Shown here piece by piece: positions 21,885 to 33,607 of a stretch of 64,000 nt of DNA. How positions within the stretch are numbered: position 1 is the first letter of the stretch; the number at the start of each line of letters is the position of its first letter. The DNA is taken from assembly GCF_001653235.2 (NCBI RefSeq), contig NC_035791.1:4278001-4342000 (forward strand), read 5' to 3'. The stretch comes from Pochonia chlamydosporia 170. Taxonomy: Eukaryota; Ascomycota; Sordariomycetes; Hypocreales; Clavicipitaceae. The position numbers and the translations under genes were made by a program. A model generated the notes under the pieces. It was not told the DNA's origin. It saw nothing but the letters and a program-made list of their open reading frames with translations, and made no database searches.

Positions 21885-23987
21885 ATGAGTTCTAGTAAAC
21901 AGCGTCCAGCCCCGACTGGTCCGGGAAACCACCTGGGCGGTAGACCACGCAAAGCCTGCGACGAATGCAGGTCGTTAAAGGTATGCCTGATATCATATTA
22001 CTTCATGAAATGCAAGGGATACCGACAAGGATCGCATGAAGCTAACCTTTGTAGGTTCGCTGTAGCAACGAGAGGCCATCATGCAAAAGATGCAGCCGCC
22101 TGCGACGACCATGCACATGGACACCAGCAGCTACTGCTCAACGGGCACCAAACCCACGTAACAATGTGCCGTCTGCTGTTACGGTAGATTCTATAGCTCC
22201 TAAGGACGTTCGTGGTGATCTCGGTATTCCCGCAGCCCTGCTGTCCAAACTGGTGGACGGTTACTTTTCCGAGTTCTTTTATGCGCCGCTGCTTCTCCAT
22301 CCACCGACATTCCGCCAAGCTTTAGGCAACAATAGCGTCAAGAAGCATGTCATTCTCAGCGTCTGTGCAGTTGCATCAAGGTATGTTGCTGATTACTGAT
22401 CCCGGGGACTGTACAGCAAGATACTGACAACCACATAGCTTTTATGTTGGTAGCAGTCAAGACACATATCTGTTCAACGACGGCTTCTCTTCAGAATGGG
22501 CCGACAACGCTCAATCGCTCGTCTTTGCAGATCTGGCTTCTCCACAGGAAGAAAATATGGTAACTCTATTGAATCTGACACTATTCTGGTACTGCCAAGG
22601 GCAATGGCAGCGCTCATTTCTTCTTGGATGCAACACCTTCTGCATTGCGCGTATACTCAACTTTCCGGACAGTATCTCTTCTAACGATACATCTCTCTCT
22701 GCTGAGATGAGCCGAAGGCGATTCTGGGCGTCATATACAATGAGTCGACTTTCAGGCATGCTCAACGATTGGATCGTGCCTTTCGAGACCCTGGGAAAGG
22801 TTCCTCTTCCATGGGGCGAAGACGATTTCAGTCGCGGGCGGCTTTCTGAAAATTTGATCATGTTTACCGATTCGGAAAGGGATAATAGTTTCTTTGCTGA
22901 GATAATTAGAATCGGCGGTCTTTGGTACAGCTCTCCCTCCCTCACCGTATCTCATCATGCACAACTCCAAAAGATGTACTAACTCTCTGCAGGACGAAAG
23001 TCCACAAATTCATACAGAGTACAGAGCTGGAATTCGGTGAAAGACTAGCGACTATTCAAGCCATGGATACCGAACTCCGAAAATGGCGGAACAGCTTGCC
23101 CGAAGTATTCACCTTCACTGAAACAAAGGCACGGAATTGTGACCCATCGGCGCTGTCCCAAGTTCTCCTGATCAACGTTCTCTTCCATCAAAGTTTATGC
23201 GTCCTTCATGCCTCCATAATTCCTCTATTCACCTTCTGTCGGGTTAGTCCCGGCCATGGCGATGCGCAAACCCGATCCGCACAAACGGCATTCGACCACG
23301 CCAAGCACATATCTTCGCTGCTGCAAAAATGCGCTACATCACATAACAAAGACCAATCGGGGTTTATCGGATACTCTGCTTACTGTTCTTCCGCAATTCA
23401 ATTGCCGTTTTTGTGGTGTCAAGCAACAGACGTAGCTGCCAGGGTAACGACGAATATTAAAACAAACTCCCTGGTGATGAGTCGCGTTGGAAAGAGATGG
23501 AAGTTAGTAGCCGGTCTTGTAAGTGTAACTCGCTTTAATTGTGGTACAGGTGGGTGACTGATCATTCATGCAGGAGAAGCATCTTCGATCACTGCGGAGA
23601 TATCATGAAATTAGTGGCTATTCCCTACAGGACGAGCCATGCAATATCGACTCGGAAGAACTCAATCGTCACAGCAGGAGCTTTGACCGCACGCGGACAT
23701 CGCTTCTTGGCCACAATGATATTATATGGAAGTATGGACAGATATCAGAATGCGGAGAGATTGTGAAACTGGAAGTCGATGATGATGGGCAGCACGAGCC
23801 GGATAGAGGTACGACGTCTGCGTCTTCCGAAATTCTTGATACTAACCGAATGCCAGGGCTTGATCTCAATATGACGGGCTTCCCAGCTTATAGTGATGTT
23901 GCTGCTGAAATGTTGGATGACTTTCTAGCACCGTTTTGCGTACCTGCGGATTTGGATGCTTTCATGGCAGACTCTACGCCCTATTGA
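21885..23987 (+). CDS. Zn2Cys6 transcription factor with fungal-specific regulatory domain
   Basis: Nuclear regulator of 615 residues from five exons (21885-21980, 22055-22380, 22439-22924, 22993-23518, 23574-23987). The binuclear zinc cluster is completed by the first splice: Cys25, 28, 35, 42, 45 and 52, spacing C-x2-C-x6-C-x6-C-x2-C-x6-C, preceded by the basic GGRPRKA. The middle-homology domain follows, with GYFSEFFYAPLLLHPPTF, QGQWQRSFLLGCNTFCIARIL and SRRRFWASYTMSRL, all typical of the Fungal_trans domain. The C-terminus is acidic and ends near MLDDFLAPFCVPADLDAFMAD, a plausible activation region. The next gene, the Ayg1-type hydrolase, is convergent and only 143 bases away. Targets unknown; regulating its neighbours is inference. 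Confidence 0.92.
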
Positions 23988-24130
23988 GGGCTCATCTGGA
24001 TTAAACACGTCATGTGGACGACACGAGGCATGAAATAGCCAAGTATATAAAATCTGTATAATTTAAACATTTCAGAGTGTTTCATGCTAGACATGACGTA
24101 CTCAACCTATACTATCTCATTCGCAAAAGT

Positions 24131-25465
24131 TTAATCTCTTGCAAGTACAACATGCTTCTGCATCCACTCCATCGACAGTTGAATCCATTCTCCTACATGC
24201 GACATTGCGCAGTGATCATCCCCCTCATAGAGTTTAAGCTGGGAGACGGGAGCCATCTCAGCCAAGTCAACAGTGTCCTGTGTCGATACAAGCGTGTCCG
24301 TCTCCCCATTGACTGCCAACACGGGACACTTTATTCTCCGGATATCATCTCGTTTTGGGGCCAAAGCTTGAAGACTGGAAGCCATAGCAAGCGATGTCTT
24401 TGCCCCCGTCGTGTTCGCCAGCGCCTCCAACATAATCTGTGGCATACCATAGGATCCCGACATTCCAAGAGACCTTCGTAATGGCGCACCATTGACCACA
24501 ACAGCTTTGAGACGAGGCTCACATATTGCCATGCGTGTAGTCCAGTTGCCTCCGAAACTGAGGCCCATCATACCAATCCTATCGCCATCAATATGCCAAT
24601 GTGATTCAATGTACGAGATTGCATCAGAGTATATCTTTTCCGAGACTCCCGCCTTCATTGGATTCTTGTAGGCATATGTGCCTGGCATTTCCATGAAGAA
24701 GAGGCCCGCAGCGTCATGATGAGCGCTGCGCAAGAACGGCATTATAGATTCGACATTTGTGCCTTCAAGACCATTGGAAACTAGCACGGCAGGCATACCG
24801 CGAGTCTCTGCTCCAATTAATGGCTTTGGAAGCAGCCCGTAAATAGTGATGGCTTCACCTTCAGATTTGAGAATATATCGCTCCACCACGAGGTTGAGTC
24901 TAGGCGCAATAGAGTCAAGAAGTAAGTCGAATAACTTGTTCAGTGTATGATACGTATCTGTACGCTTCGGGGTCCGTCCTGGCCAGGCAGCGAGAAACAG
25001 GTATGAACAGGCTTTCAATGCAGCGCCTACACCTATGATGCTGCTGCACACCTCGGTGGGTTCGCCTTTCGTGAGCTCATCTATATCAGCGTAGCTTCCG
25101 ATGGGGGTGTGCGTAAAGACTTTGTGACCACGGCTTAAGAAAGTGGTGATGTCTGGCTGAGGTCTCTCGGTTGACTGGTTTTCTAGCCAGGATCCAACGC
25201 CCCCGAGTCCAAACTTTTTTAGTTCGCCGTCCAGAATTGCAACTTGTTCAAAGGCCACAGCTTTCCAGAATTCCACCCAGGTTACGTCGTTGAAGGATGT
25301 GCATGCATCCATTTGGCGCGCAATAACATCTGGGTCGATGGCCCCGACAAGACCGAACCGTTTCGGAGAGAGCGCGGGCAGAAACTTGCGCACACCGGTA
25401 AATCGTGCTGCAAAGTTGGTAGTTCTTGAAACTGCCAGAAGGGTGGTAAATGTCTCGAGAAACAT
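24131..25465 (-). CDS. Ayg1/FrsA-type alpha/beta hydrolase
   Basis: Intronless, 444 residues. Belongs to the alpha/beta hydrolase group that includes Aspergillus Ayg1 (shortening of the heptaketide in DHN-melanin synthesis), FrsA and 2,6-dihydroxypseudooxynicotine hydrolase, enzymes that often cleave C-C bonds. An alpha-helical N-terminal cap region (about 1-190) precedes the catalytic core. The nucleophile elbow is GMMGLSFGGNW with Ser303. The acid is expected in VNGETDTLVS and the His in GDDHCAMSH near the end. The oxyanion side is probably around LVSNGLEGTNVE. There is no signal peptide, so cytosolic. No polyketide synthase lies in this window, so a melanin role is not supported by context. 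It sits between a Zn2Cys6 regulator and an SDR gene. Confidence 0.88.
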   Translation of the reverse strand: MFLETFTTLLAVSRTTNFAARFTGVRKFLPALSPKRFGLVGAIDPDVIARQMDACTSFNDVTWVEFWKAVAFEQVAILDGELKKFGLGGVGSWLENQSTERPQPDITTFLSRGHKVFTHTPIGSYADIDELTKGEPTEVCSSIIGVGAALKACSYLFLAAWPGRTPKRTDTYHTLNKLFDLLLDSIAPRLNLVVERYILKSEGEAITIYGLLPKPLIGAETRGMPAVLVSNGLEGTNVESIMPFLRSAHHDAAGLFFMEMPGTYAYKNPMKAGVSEKIYSDAISYIESHWHIDGDRIGMMGLSFGGNWTTRMAICEPRLKAVVVNGAPLRRSLGMSGSYGMPQIMLEALANTTGAKTSLAMASSLQALAPKRDDIRRIKCPVLAVNGETDTLVSTQDTVDLAEMAPVSQLKLYEGDDHCAMSHVGEWIQLSMEWMQKHVVLARD

Positions 25466-26158
25466 TTTCAGGCAAAATACTTGGAGCTAATGGAATTGGG
25501 AGGAAGAGACTGGAGAAACAGGTAGCCAATTTGTGTCGTTTGACATATCTAGAGATAAGACTGTGGAAATAGTATGAATCCTTTTTCTACTTAACTATCT
25601 ATTTATTACATTGTCCTGATATTTCGCAATTGAGTTTGCCTTTGATCTCCGATCAGGAATCGGGAAACCCACGAGCAATCCCGACGCACTTCGGTGGCGA
25701 CTGTGTCGATGTTCTGCCGTTTCACGACTTTAGGTCTCATGGCCATGTTTAGTGATTTCGAATGATATCCTACTGATTTTGAAAGCTAACCTATTTTCGT
25801 ATTCAAGGTCTCACAATTGGATGACATGTATATGGGTCAAAACATCGGATGTGAGATCTAGATTCACAATTGGCACTAACCCATTTTCGTATTCAGACTT
25901 TTGCAATTCGTCCAACAACGCCACAAGATGATAACTCCGCTGTATGACACAATCGTACCTAAGTAGCGACTTGACTCACAATAAATTGAACTTGAACCTT
26001 GTCGGCCTATTAACGGACACCGATGTCGTTAAATCCAGACTGTAAATCCTTCCCAGTATATAGTTTAATGAACTGCGTCCGTCGTCTTCTCAAACCATTC
26101 TAAACCAAGGTCTCCTTTAAACCCATCAAAAACATTCATTCTTATATCTTCCGATTCA
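25466..26158. other. divergent intergenic region, 0.69 kb
   Basis: Shared upstream region of the divergent hydrolase and SDR genes, which could allow co-regulation. It contains a near-repeat around CCTATTTTCGTATTCA (about 25790) and CCCATTTTCGTATTCA (about 25879), roughly 90 bases apart. A TATATAG box for the SDR gene lies at 26057-26063. Confidence 0.6.
26057..26063 (+). promoter_or_regulatory. TATA box of the SDR-like gene
   Basis: TATATAG about 100 bases upstream of the SDR-like start codon at 26159. Confidence 0.45.
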
Positions 26159-27287
26159 ATGCCATCCATCAGCATCATCCAATCTGCAATAGCAGACTTA
26201 CCGAATGGCCCGCCGGTAGTTGCCGCCATACCAGGAGGAACAACCGGCATCGGCTCCTACATCGCCAAAAGTCTAGCAACAGTCTTTTCCAAACACGGAT
26301 CCAAATTACGCGTCTACATTGTCGGTCGCAATGCCGAAAGAGGCCAAAAAGTAATCTCTGAAGGCCGCGAGATTAGTCCAGGCTCCGAATGGCGTTTTGT
26401 ACAGGCCACGGATCTGGCTTTGATCAGCGAAGTTGATAACTGCTGCGCGGAAATCATCAAACAGGAAACGGAGGCGCCGTTCCATGGTGGCCCTGCTCGT
26501 CTTGACCTGTTGTACATGACGCACTGTTATCCCATACTAAAGGAACGAACTAGTACGTTTTGGCCATCAGTCATATGTCTCAAGGTGAACGCATGTTCAC
26601 ACTCATATAGCTACCAAAGAAGGGCTCGACGCTTTCATATCCACGACATACTACTCCCGCATACGATTCATCATGCAACTAATGCCACTACTTACTGCGT
26701 CCACTGTGCCAGGTCACGTCATCTCAGTCTACGCAGGTGGTTTTGAAGACGGCACCCGCCCGGGCGACTTGCCCATTGGCTGTCCGCCAGATTCTACCTA
26801 CGGCGTAACCAGCGTGCGCAAGCATACTACTTTCATGAAGACTTTCCTTTTTGAAGAACTTGCTGAGAAGTATGCCGGCAAGCTCAGTCTGACACATATA
26901 TACCCAGGCCTCGTTGATGGACCTACGTTTTACAGTCCAGAGATGCCAGGCTGGTTTAGGGTGCTGTGGTGGTTGTTCAAGCCTCTCGCCAAACTGTACA
27001 TGACGTCTCCCCAGGTTTGTGGCGACGTGACAGTTTACCTTGCTACTTCGAGATATCCGGCAAAGGGACAGATAAAGGATAGCAAGCGGCTAATGAATGG
27101 GGTACATATTGCAAGTAGTTCCAAGGCAGAACCAGGTGGTGGAGCATACACTGTTGGACAGAGGGGTGATGCCAGCGATAAAATCAGCTATGAGAAAGTT
27201 CGTAAGGAGGGATTGAGTAAACAGGTCTGGGATCACACCATGGACACCTTGGAACGAATTGAGAAGCAGAATGCAAAGGGGAGCTAG
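26159..27287 (+). CDS. SDR-like Rossmann oxidoreductase without a clear YxxxK site
   Basis: Short-chain dehydrogenase/reductase-like protein of 356 residues from two exons (26159-26552, 26611-27287). The dinucleotide-binding loop is IPGGTTGIGSYIAKSL near residues 24-39, and VYIVGRNAERG follows the second strand. The expected active-site segment reads HVISVYAGGFEDG and then STYGVTSVRKHTTFMKTFLFEEL. The Tyr is present, but the residue four places on is Ser, with Lys only at plus seven, so the classical YxxxK catalytic pair is not seen. The later LSLTHIYPGLVDGPTF block is typical of the large fungal SDR-like family to which it belongs. It shares its promoter region with the hydrolase gene. Substrate unknown; it may be a reductase with a shifted catalytic Lys or a non-catalytic member. 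Confidence 0.82.
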
Positions 27288-27420
27288 ACGGGTTGAGTAC
27301 ATGTTGGCAGGTTGAATACCAAGGGTAAAGTTGAACTCTACTTTAATATTATAAATAAAACGGTCTATGCTAAATCGTATGCGTAAGATTCGTCATCATG
27401 TGCGATTTCGTCGCTTTCTA

Positions 27421-29304
27421 TTATTCCAAAGATTCATACTTCTGATCCGCTCGCTCAAATGCTCGGTGTAAGGGAATGTCCGCCAGCGCGACGATCTTTG
27501 TCTTCTTGACAAATTTCCAGATGATATACGCAGCCAACACAAGCGGTATGTCCCTACGAGGCGTCAGAGATGTAACCCGGTGAGTTTGGGGGTGAGAAAC
27601 CTACAGATATGCAGAGACGAAATTGCTGGCGTTCCAGTTGCCCTTGGTGAAGACGGCGAAGCCACCTGTTAGGAGAATGATGCAACACATGAAAAGTGCA
27701 AAGTAGGAAGAATACACTGCAAGTGTGTTAGTTCTCGCGACAAAGGGGGGAGGGGGTTTATTGTTCAAAGCCAGGAAGAACATACGAGTCCACGAGTTCC
27801 ACCACGGCAACCTAGTAATTGGAATGGCTTGCTTCTTCATCGCCAAACGTAACCGAATATGGTTGATAAGAATGGAAATCCACGAAACCAAGACACCCGC
27901 GGCCGTCAAATTCACCAACCACCAAAACACTGTAATAGCATCATTCGACAGACTCATGAAGCTGAGGAAGCTGAAAAAAATGAAGACAAAGACGCACACG
28001 TACGGCACACCCCAGGAGGTTGTCCTCAAGAAAATCTTAGGCGCTTGCTTCTTGACAGCCAAACCATACAGAACACGAGTCCCAGCCAAAAGACTCTGAT
28101 TTGACGAAGACCAAGCCGAAGTAATAACGATGGCATTGACGACAGACGGAATAGCGGGAATGCCTGCCGCAGAAGCCGCAATCACGAAGGGACTCTGCGT
28201 AGCGTCACCGCTCTCATTGTTGAGTCTGCTATCGTCGCTGGATACGAGCATACCGACAATCAGAATAGCCAGCATGTAGAACAAGACAATGCGGATAAAG
28301 ACGTTTTTGCATGCGGCGGGGATAGCTTTACGGGGGTTCTTCGTCTCTGCACCGGCCATGGCAATCGACTCAACACCTGCAAAGGAGAATACTGCGCCAG
28401 TCATGACGCTCCAGTATCCGAGGAACTTGCCCCAGTTCCCGGTGGCGATGTATTCGACAAAGGGTCCTGGATTCTTCCAGTACTTGAAGTAGATGGGTGG
28501 TGTTCCCTTGACGCCACCGAGGTCGATAACTAGGCCGAGAATGATGAGGAATACAACCAGGAGAATCTTGAGAACGGCAAAGAAGAATTCGACCTCACCA
28601 AAGACTTGGACGAATGCGATGCCAATAATGAAGGTGAGGATGATGAAGGTGATGATCCAAACAGACGGGTTGATGTCGGTCCAGAACTCGAATAGGACGC
28701 AAATGGCAGTGATTTCCGAGGGAATCGACAAGATGTTACCATATACCAAGTTCCAACCGATGGCAAATCCCCAAGCTGGATCAACTAGGAACTCTGCATG
28801 TCGAACAAAGGCGCCAGTGACGGGAAGCAGTGCCGCGACTTCTCCCAGGGCGAATTGAACAGCGCAGACGACGATTCCGATCGTTGCATATCCTAGTAGA
28901 GCGCCGAGCGGTCCTCCTCGCTGCACAGCGCCGCCCAGACCAAGAAAGAGACCAGTTCCAATTGCGCCTGCGATACCCAGCATAGACAAATGGCGCTCAG
29001 CGAGCCCACGCTTCAGATCACGGCCCTCATTGGCAGTGACGAGATCGCCCTCGTGGTCGTCATCGTATCCAAAAGGCGGTCCTGAGGTCGTCCTGGTCAC
29101 TCCATCGAGATGAGTTTGCTGCTCAACGTTGGTTGAGAAGAGGCCGTTGGCCGCGCCTTCGGTTGGCTGAGATGTGGCTGTTGGTCCAAGGCCCTTGGCA
29201 TTGGTATTTCCGCTGACGGGAACAAACCCCGGTGGCATGGTGGCATTGCTGTCGTCATTGCTCTTGTTGCCCTTTGCGCGTGACAGGAAGTTTTTGATCG
29301 CCAT
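27421..29304 (-). CDS. amino-acid permease (YAT/AAT family, Dip5-like)
   Basis: Plasma-membrane amino-acid:proton symporter of the fungal AAT family, 587 residues in three exons (29304-27786, 27716-27605, 27553-27421). A 90-residue hydrophilic N-terminal tail with Ser/Thr/Gly precedes LKRGLAERHLSMLGIAGAIGTGLFLG, the defining first-helix signature. About twelve membrane segments follow. GAVFSFAGVESIAMAGAETKNPRKAIP is the family's central signature, and the C-terminal cytosolic tail ends in RADQKYESLE. The two small 3' exons extend the protein well past the last stop of the main exon and give a normal C-terminus. Dip5-type members take up acidic amino acids and others; substrate choice is not readable. 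It converges with the SDR gene 133 bases away. Confidence 0.92.
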
Positions 29305-30861
29305 GTTGGAATAATGTTGCGATCAGACGGACTCGCCCGTGCAAGCTGCACCCTGACCTTTGTGGTGAAAATAGAGGCAAAAACTGAAGGTCAAACAAGT
29401 CACGCCATGGATGTTTCGTCCGACAACGCCAGACTCTCAAAAGCAAGCAAGCAAGCAAGCTGCTCCTGTAAGAACAGCGAATGAAATGTTCACAAGTGAG
29501 ACAACGACGGGATCACATCCGAGGTTTCACGAACTTACGAGGGCTGAAGTAGATTTTTTTTTTATGCTAGCTTATCGACATATCCACTTGGTGGATGGTG
29601 TAATTGGACCCTGGCTTGGCTCTCTTGGTTCGTGTGTTTGGTAAGATTATGTTAAATCGGCTTCGGTCTGCGCCGCGCCCGTTGAGCTACCCCACAATCG
29701 GTCATTGTGGTTGTGGGAGGATGGGAATGACGACATTTGAATTGATATGGCACAAATTGGGACGACATTGCAAGTAGATTTCTCGTTGTATAAAGAAGCA
29801 AGTTTTGCTTATGGCGTTGTAGTCGAGGAGTTAGTGGAAGGCGTCTTGGGTAGTTCGATTTTTTGCTGTCATTGGGAAGTCGAGAAACATGCACTACTGT
29901 TGCTTGGGTTCAATGTTTGGTGCTCCCCATACAGTTGCCATACAATTAAGAAGAAATTCTTGTCTACACCAAATGTTTAGCAATTTCGTGTTGGAAGTCA
30001 TGAAATAATACTAGATCACACGTACAACATGGTGATATTTCCAAAAGAGTATTGGAATAGTTGTCTGATGGCTTTGGATGAGGAGGAAAAGTGGAAGCAG
30101 AGAAAAGAAACAACCAGACAGGCTTTTTTGTCCGTCATAGAGTGTGGGAAGCCATAGGACGCTAGTTGACTACACGTACTGCATAATGACGTTTGCAAAT
30201 GAATATTGTAAAAAGCTTGTTTGGAACTTTGGGTAAATAGAAAAATGAAGAAGAAGGGAGAAGAAATACCCAGTCTCGGGATAGATAAAAAAGCCTGCCT
30301 GCCTGGTCGGCGCTGTTTTGCCCAGTTGGCGGAAGGAACCATCGTGGGTGTAGTGCAGGAATGGCAAGAGGCCAGTGCCTCCTTCCGCCTCGGCTTCTAG
30401 GTACCTAGGTGCGGTCTGTGGTGAGAAGTATTTGCCTGCATCCAACATTGAAGTACCTAGGCACTCAATTACATTGACAACAATCCGTCACAATACACAA
30501 TGCTTCACAACGCGACATACAGCATCTCTAGACCTCCGCCACCCCGGGGAAGGATCTGGTTCACCACGTGTGCTACGATTCCAAATGTGGCGGCTGCTCA
30601 TGTGGATCCATCTCCTGACGTTGAACATTGACCGAAATTGATGTCCGGCACTCGGACCAGACTCGACTTGACTCGGCCATCTCCGCTCAGATGACACACA
30701 AACCACCCCGGAGGTCATCGATGGCGAAATCACGCTCATGCCCAAAGGGCCCGACCATATACATGCCAAATGCCATCCTGTCGACTTTGCCATGAGCAGG
30801 ATGTGTTTTATTCATCTCCATAATTTCCTCTAGATGCTCGTCACATCGGTCACCAACCGCC
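29305..30861. other. divergent intergenic region, 1.56 kb
   Basis: Promoter space of the permease (minus) and the 2EXR gene (plus). No gene supported. It holds an AAGC microsatellite and a T9 run near 29550. Confidence 0.6.
29441..29460 (+). repeat. (AAGC)5 microsatellite
   Basis: Five perfect tandem copies of AAGC, about 140 bases upstream of the permease start codon. Confidence 0.95.
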
Positions 30862-31863
30862 ATGGCATTCCCCAAATTCGGAAGTCTGCCTCCAGAAATT
30901 AGGGAAGAGGTTTGGCAGTTTTGCCTTCCAGCAGACGAGCCAGAAGTCTGTGCAATGTGGCCTGTTTACTTGCACGCGAAGTACGAGGGAATAGAAAGCT
31001 CGCCAGAAGCCTCATTACCAAGCCGGCCGTTTGTCGTCGACACAGGCTTTCCCTCCTTGATGCATGTGTGTCGTGAAGCTCGCGCATTCGTCCAAAACTC
31101 ACACAGGAGTCGAGTCAGATTCCGCGCCTCTTCTGTGGCAGGATGCCCGGTTCCCTTTCGCCACTTCCGCCCAGATATTGATACCATGTACTGGGGCAGC
31201 GAGAATATTGAAGAACTCTGCTCCATGGCGTCTGAGATTCCAGAGCTGTGCAAGGTCAAATCTTTGGCGATAGAACTGCAATGGGGGTTTCGACACAACC
31301 ACCACGTCATCAGCACGCTGATAGACATTATGAGCGAACTCAAAACGGTGTCCATCGTATTGCCAGATTCGTCAGATAGCAACTGGCCGCGGCAAGTAGG
31401 CGAGGGACACGAGGCATTTAAGCAGCCAGCTCGACGGTGCAAGCTACGACTCATCGACCAGGAGCAGGAACCCGTCATACACGTCGACACTACCGGCGAC
31501 GACTGGGCGACGCCATCGGAACTTGTGCCACTGCCACTTGCTCTACATCAATGTCGAGAGGCTCTCGAGAGAAGCGCTCGTACATCGCGAGAGGACAATG
31601 CACGATCGGCTGGCATTACCAGCCAGAGCCATCGTGACCAGAGGTGGCTGGACCACTTGATGATTAATGCACAGACATTTTCAGAGTACCAAAAAGACGG
31701 TACTTGGAGAGAAATCTGCGGTCAAAGGAGGTTCATCGATAATGGGAGGGGACGGTTCATGATGGGACGATATATACCGACTGCTGAGAGACCGGATCCT
31801 GAGCTTGTGCGGGTGAATGACTTGGATGCGGAATTTGAGCAAATTTATGTGGGATTATCATGA
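30862..31863 (+). CDS. 2EXR domain protein
   Basis: Intronless, 333 residues. The N-terminus FGSLPPEIREEVWQFCLP (6-23) is the F-box-like opening of the 2EXR family, a very large fungal family of unknown function. The two further conserved blocks are present: PSLMHVCREARAFV, where a returning hydrophobic-C-x-E-x-R motif is diagnostic, and FRPDIDTMYW. The rest is soluble, mixed helix and strand, with no other domain that I recognise. No signal peptide or membrane helix. Such genes are often multicopy and variable between strains. Function not assigned. Confidence 0.85.
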   Translation: MAFPKFGSLPPEIREEVWQFCLPADEPEVCAMWPVYLHAKYEGIESSPEASLPSRPFVVDTGFPSLMHVCREARAFVQNSHRSRVRFRASSVAGCPVPFRHFRPDIDTMYWGSENIEELCSMASEIPELCKVKSLAIELQWGFRHNHHVISTLIDIMSELKTVSIVLPDSSDSNWPRQVGEGHEAFKQPARRCKLRLIDQEQEPVIHVDTTGDDWATPSELVPLPLALHQCREALERSARTSREDNARSAGITSQSHRDQRWLDHLMINAQTFSEYQKDGTWREICGQRRFIDNGRGRFMMGRYIPTAERPDPELVRVNDLDAEFEQIYVGLS

Positions 31864-32055
31864 TATACTTGTACCGTCTCGGATATAGAGGATAGACACT
31901 CACAACTAAGCTTGTACAATTATACACTAATTAATACTGGCGATAGGAAATGAGGTCTCAGCAAGTCGAGGTGACCTAGTACCATTAGACCTAGCTGGAC
32001 TTGATCTCATGAGCCTGTAATTAACAACCAACTAGATTCATGTGAATCCAACCAT

Positions 32056-33607
32056 TCAAGGCCCCAGCATACTCATGAACCCATCCGCACTCTGATCCGC
32101 ACCACATCTATCAAGCCTCTCGCTTCTGAGAAGAAAAGCGTCAGGGAACTCAGACGACTCCTTGCCTAATACCATTCGAGCCACCGCTTCCCCTGTGAGC
32201 CAGCACTTGTCCATGCCATGGCCGTTGAATCCTGCTGCAATCCACTCTCCATCACCATCACGGCGTGTAATTTCGGACGGCAGCTTACCCACTAAAGGTA
32301 ACCCATCAGACGTGAAGCCCATGATACCTGACCAAACTCTTTGCTCGCCGACGGGCTCTACCACCCGAAAAATCTTTGGCAGAATTGCACACAGGTTGTC
32401 CCGTGCCTCGCTTGCCACGATGGAATCGTCACTGGAGAGTAAATCGGCAACTCGCTGCCGCTCACCTCCAATGAATATGTCACCAGTCTGTTCGTTTTGC
32501 TGTGCATAATATAGTCCAGTGCCAAATACGCCCGTTTTAGAATCATAGCTAGCCCTTGAGAAATGCGTCCACGATGCCTCGCCACCCAGATTTGGAAATG
32601 ACGGGCCGGGTTTTTGAGAAGACATTGTTCCTCGAGACGGGTAGATTGTTCCTATGAGGTTAGGAAGCAGATGTCCTGCAAATCCATTGGTACAGTGAAT
32701 GACTTTATTGGCCCGAATCACTCCCCTACTTGTGGTGATGTGGTAGGGAAATGGTTCTCCGTTTGTATAGTCTATAGATTTGGCGGCAGTAGATGTTTCG
32801 AGTGTGAATCTTTCAGGATACTCGTGCAGCATCTTTCGAAATAATGATGTGATGAATTTGTAGGGCCATAACGCGGCAGCGCCTCGCTGTTCCACAGCAC
32901 CAGCGACTTTGCATCCGTAGCGATATTTCTAAGATCAATTAACAATGCTTCCATTTCACCAGTCCTCAATCCATTTTCCGTACCTCATATGCATCCGACG
33001 TCGGTATAACTTTATGCATAATCGAGCTCTCTGGACAAACTTGGTGCAGTGCTCCAAGACCAGCTTGAGCTTCAGAAAACATGTCTGTATCTTCAAACAC
33101 AGCACTGCCAACCACATCTCTCAGTTCCACAGATGCACGATCCGTCTCTCCCAGCTCAGAGATCAGATTTTTCAGACGCAAGATGTTTGCTTCGCTGAAT
33201 TTCGCAATCTTTAAAGCCTCTGCCTCTCCCAGTTCCGGGACCAATCTCGGAACCAGTGATGAACAATCTGAGATCAAATGCCCTCCGTTGCGACCCGTTG
33301 CGCCGCTGCAAGTCTGCCGTGCTTCCAAAACAGTGACTCTAAGGTTTGGAACGGACTGGTCGCTCAAGAGGGTATGAGAAACAGCGCAGCCTGTGATGCC
33401 TGACCCAATTACGATAATGTCCGCAGTTTCCGGTAGGATTGGTGATTGTTCATCTGCCACAGTTGGATGAGGAGGATCTTGCCAAGCTGCTTTTGTTGGA
33501 TTCGGGTTTGGTAGTCCTGGAGGAAGCAGCATGCGCTCCCTGACAGTCGCTCTCAGTTCGTCCATCTTGCGTTGAGTGTGTATGCTAGTGTCATGTATGG
33601 CTAGCAC
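32056..33607 (-). CDS. FAD-dependent oxidoreductase (DAO family)
   Basis: Flavoprotein of the D-amino-acid oxidase/sarcosine-oxidase-like DAO family, which oxidises amines or N-methyl amino acids. Two exons (33607-32984, 32928-32056) give 498 residues. The FAD dinucleotide fold is ADIIVIGSGITGCAVSHTLL (around 62-81), followed by VTVLEAR and CSGATGRNGGHL, the second flavin-contact motif of the family. The C-terminal part has VWSGIMGFTSDGLPLVGKLP and AAGFNGHGMDKCWLTGEAVA, which closes the flavin site. A short upstream extension precedes a second in-frame Met (33565); either could start translation. A ragged N-terminus without an obvious signal suggests cytosol. It lies divergent to an MFS transporter and near an amidase, consistent with nitrogen-compound use. 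Confidence 0.9.

Noticed and set aside
24131..25465. Assignment of the hydrolase as a melanin-pathway Ayg1
   Set aside because: No polyketide synthase or other melanin gene is in the window; only the fold and motif are supported.
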